This document shows positions 61,125 to 64,000 of a DNA stretch of 64,000 nt, piece after piece; the first letter of the stretch is position 1, and every line of letters begins with the position of its first letter. The position numbers were made by a program, and so were the translations under genes. Below the pieces are notes generated by a model. It did not search any database. It was not told where the DNA came from and was given only the letters and a program-made list of their open reading frames with translations. The DNA is from Otatea glauca (taxonomy: Eukaryota > Streptophyta > Magnoliopsida > Poales > Poaceae), in contig CM070722.1 in NCBI GenBank assembly GCA_036346275.1, forward strand, positions 20,669,336 through 20,733,335, read 5' to 3'.

Positions 61125-61575
61125 TCATCGATTGTCGTTTTTAGGAAAACCGATCCGATAATATACATATCCGTGTCGTTTCTTGAATAAAACGACACGG
61201 ATGTTTCAATCTTGATGTCGTTTTTACAATAGCCGACACAGATATGTAAATCAACATCGATGTCGCTTTTTCACACAAAACCGACACGAGATATTTATAG
61301 TCATCGGTGACGCTTATTTTAAAAAACCGACACGATGTGTCAATCTTGATATCGTTTTTACAATAGCAAACACGGATGTGTAAATCAACATCGATATCGC
61401 TTTTTCACACAAAACCGACACGGATGTTTATAGTCATCGATATCGCTTATTGTAAAAAACCGACACAGATGTGTATAGTAATCGATAGACGCTTATTTTA
61501 GGAAAACCGACAACGATAAGCTCAATATCCGTATCACTTTTTAAAGAAAACCGACACAAATGTAGTTCATTGCAC
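61125..61575 (-). repeat. Second hairpin array inside element J (or end of a nested CACTA)
   Basis: About nine imperfect palindromes occur with arms such as GTCGTTTT/AAAACGAC and the minus-strand pattern GTGTCGGTTTT...AAAAGCGA(C/T)ATCGATG. The layout is the same as in the left subterminal array (CGGTT...AAGCGAT), but the sequence differs. Copies of CCGACAC(G/A)GATG lie at 61195, 61280, 61325, 61420 and 61460, approximately. At its right edge TGTAGTTCATTG (61561) faintly resembles an inverted CACTA end. Confidence 0.7.
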
Positions 61576-62190
61576 TATTCCCTTTTAGAATCGCAAGTTA
61601 CGAATTTTCGACATTTCATCGAGAGAGAAAATGCCATAACATTTTCGTTCGTTGTTGAAATTATTAGGAATTTTGCGAAACATATTTGGGATCTTGCAAA
61701 TCTTTTCATAAAAGAATTTTGAGAAAAAGCGACCTCGTTCAAGAAATATGCCAAAATTCATTTCGTAGACATGACTTGTGCGTAAAGTGTAGAAAAGTCA
61801 AAACTTTTTCAAATTAATCCGAATTGCACGATAATTTCCATAAATGATGTTTTGACTATTTACAAGCTTTCCCAACAATAATTTAAATCAAATAGAATTT
61901 TCTTTCAAAACATATGGCACAAAGTGCAGGCATAAAGGACATTGCATTTCCATCAAAGCCTCCAACGACAATTCACCATGGATTTTTACTTCGAAAGCAT
62001 TGCAAACTATTTGACATACATAATACAACAATGAGATTAACAACAAACATTATAATAGTCCATTTATTTACAATACAACCCTTCACGATGATCTACACGC
62101 ATGTAATTTCTTCCATGTGTGTCATCGTCGCCACTAAAACAGCCCCATCCATAAGCGGAGGTATTTCATCAAATTGGCGTATTCTTCTTC
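61576..62190 (-). other. A/T-rich 3' flank of the TNP2 gene
   Basis: No coding region is apparent. On the minus strand it follows the DUF4216-type end of the TNP2 gene and would be its 3' untranslated region. It includes AATTTTTCGAAAT-like A/T-rich sequence. Confidence 0.5.
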
Positions 62191-64000
62191 ATCTATGACA
62201 TTTTCGACTCCAACGATCCGCCGCTTGCCATGAAGAGCGACGTGCAACCTCGGATTGGCGAATCACGCACATAGAAGACTGATTTGCTTGCCGAAAGCAC
62301 GAATGGGTCATCTTTATAAGCGAGTCTGTTGAGATCCACAAGAGTAAAACCTCTCTTGTCGACCTTCACTCCATGTAGGAGTCCCACCCACTTACATCGA
62401 ACAATGGAATTTGGTATATTCCGTGTCGAGCTCCCAAATTTCTTGATCACCCAAGTAAGAGTTCATTGCCATTGAGGATCCTCCTTTCGAGTGATGTTCA
62501 TCGGAAAAAGCATCTATGCTTACACCTTTATTTTGATAAAGTACTCTTAGCATCGACTTTCGATGTAAAAGGTGTACCCATTAATATCGTACCCTGCCAT
62601 GTATGCGTACATTAAATCTAGGTCCGTCACCAACCATTTGATAGTCTCACTACTGAGAGACCTCCGCCTTTGTTTGAACCAAGTGAGAAATCTATCGTTG
62701 TTTTCTCGCATGATGGAAAGCTCATCCATTTGTGGATTCTCTTCTGTAATATCGACTTGTCTTGCTTCGATGTACCCGCAACTTCTGCGCTCTCTTTGCA
62801 AGTATCGGATGCGCTTTGCAATACATATCAAACCGTGGCCTCGTTAGTTTCGATCCAACGGTTCCTTTGCCGACAAATCCGCCATCATGGCGAGATAGAG
62901 GAACACCGATTGCTTGTCTTTTCCGAGATAGTCCACGCAGAACTCAATAACCTCTTGATACCATAACCTTCCACAATACTACCCTCGGGCTTGACCGATT
63001 CCTCACGTAGGATTTTAATATACCCATGTACCTCTCGAGCGGGTACATATAGCGTAGGAATGCGGTCCACATATCTTAATCTCTCTAACGAGGTGAACAA
63101 CAAGGTGGACCATGACATCGAAGAGCAGCGGTGGGAAATGCATCTCAAGCTCACATAGAGTCGCACCACCTCACTCTGCAAGTTGTCTAGCACGTCGGGG
63201 TCAATAACTGCGGAGATCGCATTGAAGAAGTAACACGACTTTGTGATTGCAAACTGACATCCTCTGGCGAATATTTCTTATTGCAGCCCGGGAGCATTTG
63301 GGTCATCAAGACATGGCAATCGTGGGACTTCATGCCCAACAACTTCAAATCATCCAAGGACACAAGCTTCTTAATGTTCGCGGAGTAGCGGATGGAACTT
63401 TAATACCATAGAGACATTTGCAAAGGTCCTCTTTCTCCTTCTTGGACAGGTGTAGCATGCGGCGGGCATATCGGACCTTTTCCATCCTCCTCTATCACCG
63501 CAAGCTGGGCCGATTCCCATGTAGGCCATGTCGCGACGAGCATTCACACCATACTTTGTCTTTCCGGTATGTTCAGGGATACCAACCAAATTATCGCAGA
63601 CATTCTTCTCAACGTGCATGACATCAATACAATGCCGAACATCTAACTCCTTCGATCGGTAAGTCCCAAAATATTGACCTCTTCTTCCAAATGGTCCTAG
63701 AGCGAGCAGATTTACGGCTCTTTCCGTCTTGAACATCGATATCCTCTACACGTGAATATACTTGCCTTCCACTCATAGGTGCGGTGCGAGCGGACTTCCC
63801 TCTTCCCATCAAATTTGTCATCCATCTTACGGTATCGATGACTTGGTAGAAACCTACGGTGACCCATATACAGTTTTCTTGGAATTGGCGACCATAGGCT
63901 CTTGGTCTCCTCTTCACAAATAGGACACGCTTTTGCTCCTTTCGTCTGTAGCCCGCCAAATTACCAAGAGCGGAAATCATTTATGGTGCAAAATACCATA
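62191..64000 (-). pseudogene. TNP2-type CACTA transposase with DUF4218 and DUF4216 regions (5' end outside window)
   Basis: On the minus strand 63980-63624 reads ALGNLAGYRRKEQKR...FYQVIDTVRWMTNLMGRGKSARTAPMSGRQVYSRV, then 63736-63371 LDVRHCIDVMHVEKNVCDNLVGIPEHTGKTKYGVNARRDMAYMGIGPACGDRG...MPAACYT, diagnostic of the TNP2 transposase. It continues to DUF4218-like sequence (63193-62885: PTLYVPAREVHGYIKILREESVKPEGSIVEGYGIKRLL) and DUF4216-like sequence (62640-62193: MAGYDINGYTFYIESRC, then CKWVGLLHGVKVDKRGFTLVDLNRLAYKDDPFVLSASKSVFYV). This is the normal domain order. Frameshifts and stops break it throughout. TNP2 would cut the element at its CACTA ends. Confidence 0.9.

Larger units (their letters stand above)
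55194..64000 (-). mobile_element. CACTA (En/Spm) DNA transposon 'J', extends beyond the window
   Basis: The left terminus is CACTACTACAGAATT, preceded by TAA, a likely 3-bp target duplication. A 620-bp array of short palindromes follows, typical of CACTA subterminal regions. All recognisable genes read leftward: a TNP2-type transposase (62190-64000, continuing right) and a Transposase_24-type gene with a Ulp1-like segment (56500-59190). The target sequence expected after the element (TAAGGCACACACTG) does not recur before 64000, which agrees with an element running past the edge. The alternative is two nested CACTA elements. Confidence 0.85.

Noticed and set aside
60641..61128. Long overlapping open frames on both strands (129 and 137 residues)
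   Set aside because: They are products of the G/C-rich repeat: low complexity, Arg/Gly/Ala/Pro only, open on both strands at once. No domain recognised.
61561..61572. TGTAGTTCATTG as the right terminal repeat of the CACTA element
   Set aside because: It matches the expected TGTAGTAGTG only partly, and is not followed by the target sequence TAAGGCACAC that should flank the right end. Kept only as a possibility in the findings.
1..64000. Host protein-coding gene, tRNA or rRNA gene
   Set aside because: All frames with recognisable motifs belong to transposable elements. The tRNA-like strings seen are primer-binding sites, not tRNA genes.

Overview
The window is plant nuclear DNA made almost entirely of transposable elements. 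I find no host gene, tRNA or rRNA that I can defend. The mix of Ty1/copia elements of the Sirevirus (SIRE/Maximus) and Angela/BARE types, a Tat-clade Ty3/gypsy element with an antisense gene, a large TGTAACACC-type solo LTR and a CACTA (En/Spm) DNA transposon points to pericentromeric or intergenic DNA of a grass. I cannot name the species from sequence alone.

Layout, left to right. (1) 1-6515: 3' part of a Sirevirus ('A'), ending in a 1.67-kb LTR, inserted in an older copia element ('D'). (2) D runs 6516-23400 but is split by A, by a minus-strand BARE-like solo LTR (7095-8487), and by a giant solo LTR ('E', 10915-22791, target duplication CAAAC). E itself contains a complete Angela-like copia element ('F', 12462-20762, target duplication CCGGG). 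D closes with its RNase H tail (22797-22963) and a 417-bp 3' LTR. (3) 23401-38930: a second Sirevirus ('G'), split by a complete Tat-type gypsy element ('H', 25586-35491, target duplication TGTTG). H carries gag/RT/RNase H/integrase remnants on the plus strand and an intron-containing antisense gene, a small antisense ORF and an 80-bp tandem array downstream. (4) 38931-42431: integrase-RT-RNase H of a third Sirevirus ('I'), fused directly onto truncated G. (5) 42432-44076: a solo LTR ('B') of the A/C family with target duplication CATGC. (6) 45203-55171: Sirevirus 'C', with both LTRs (the 5' one truncated), a primer-binding site, gag, protease, integrase and partial RT. (7) 55194-64000: a CACTA transposon ('J') running off the right edge, with its left terminal repeat, a hairpin-rich subterminal array, a Transposase_24-type gene followed by a Ulp1-protease-like segment, a GC-rich block, a second hairpin array, and a TNP2-type transposase, all coding on the minus strand.

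Nearly every coding region is broken by stops and frameshifts, and many stops look like C-to-T decay. The interest is therefore structural: complementary in-frame deletions in the two sister Sireviruses A and C, a frameshift they share just before the protease, the multi-exon antisense gene in H, and two hairpin arrays of the same design but different sequence in the CACTA element. No feature amounts to a clear new biological system; the most testable candidates are listed as findings.
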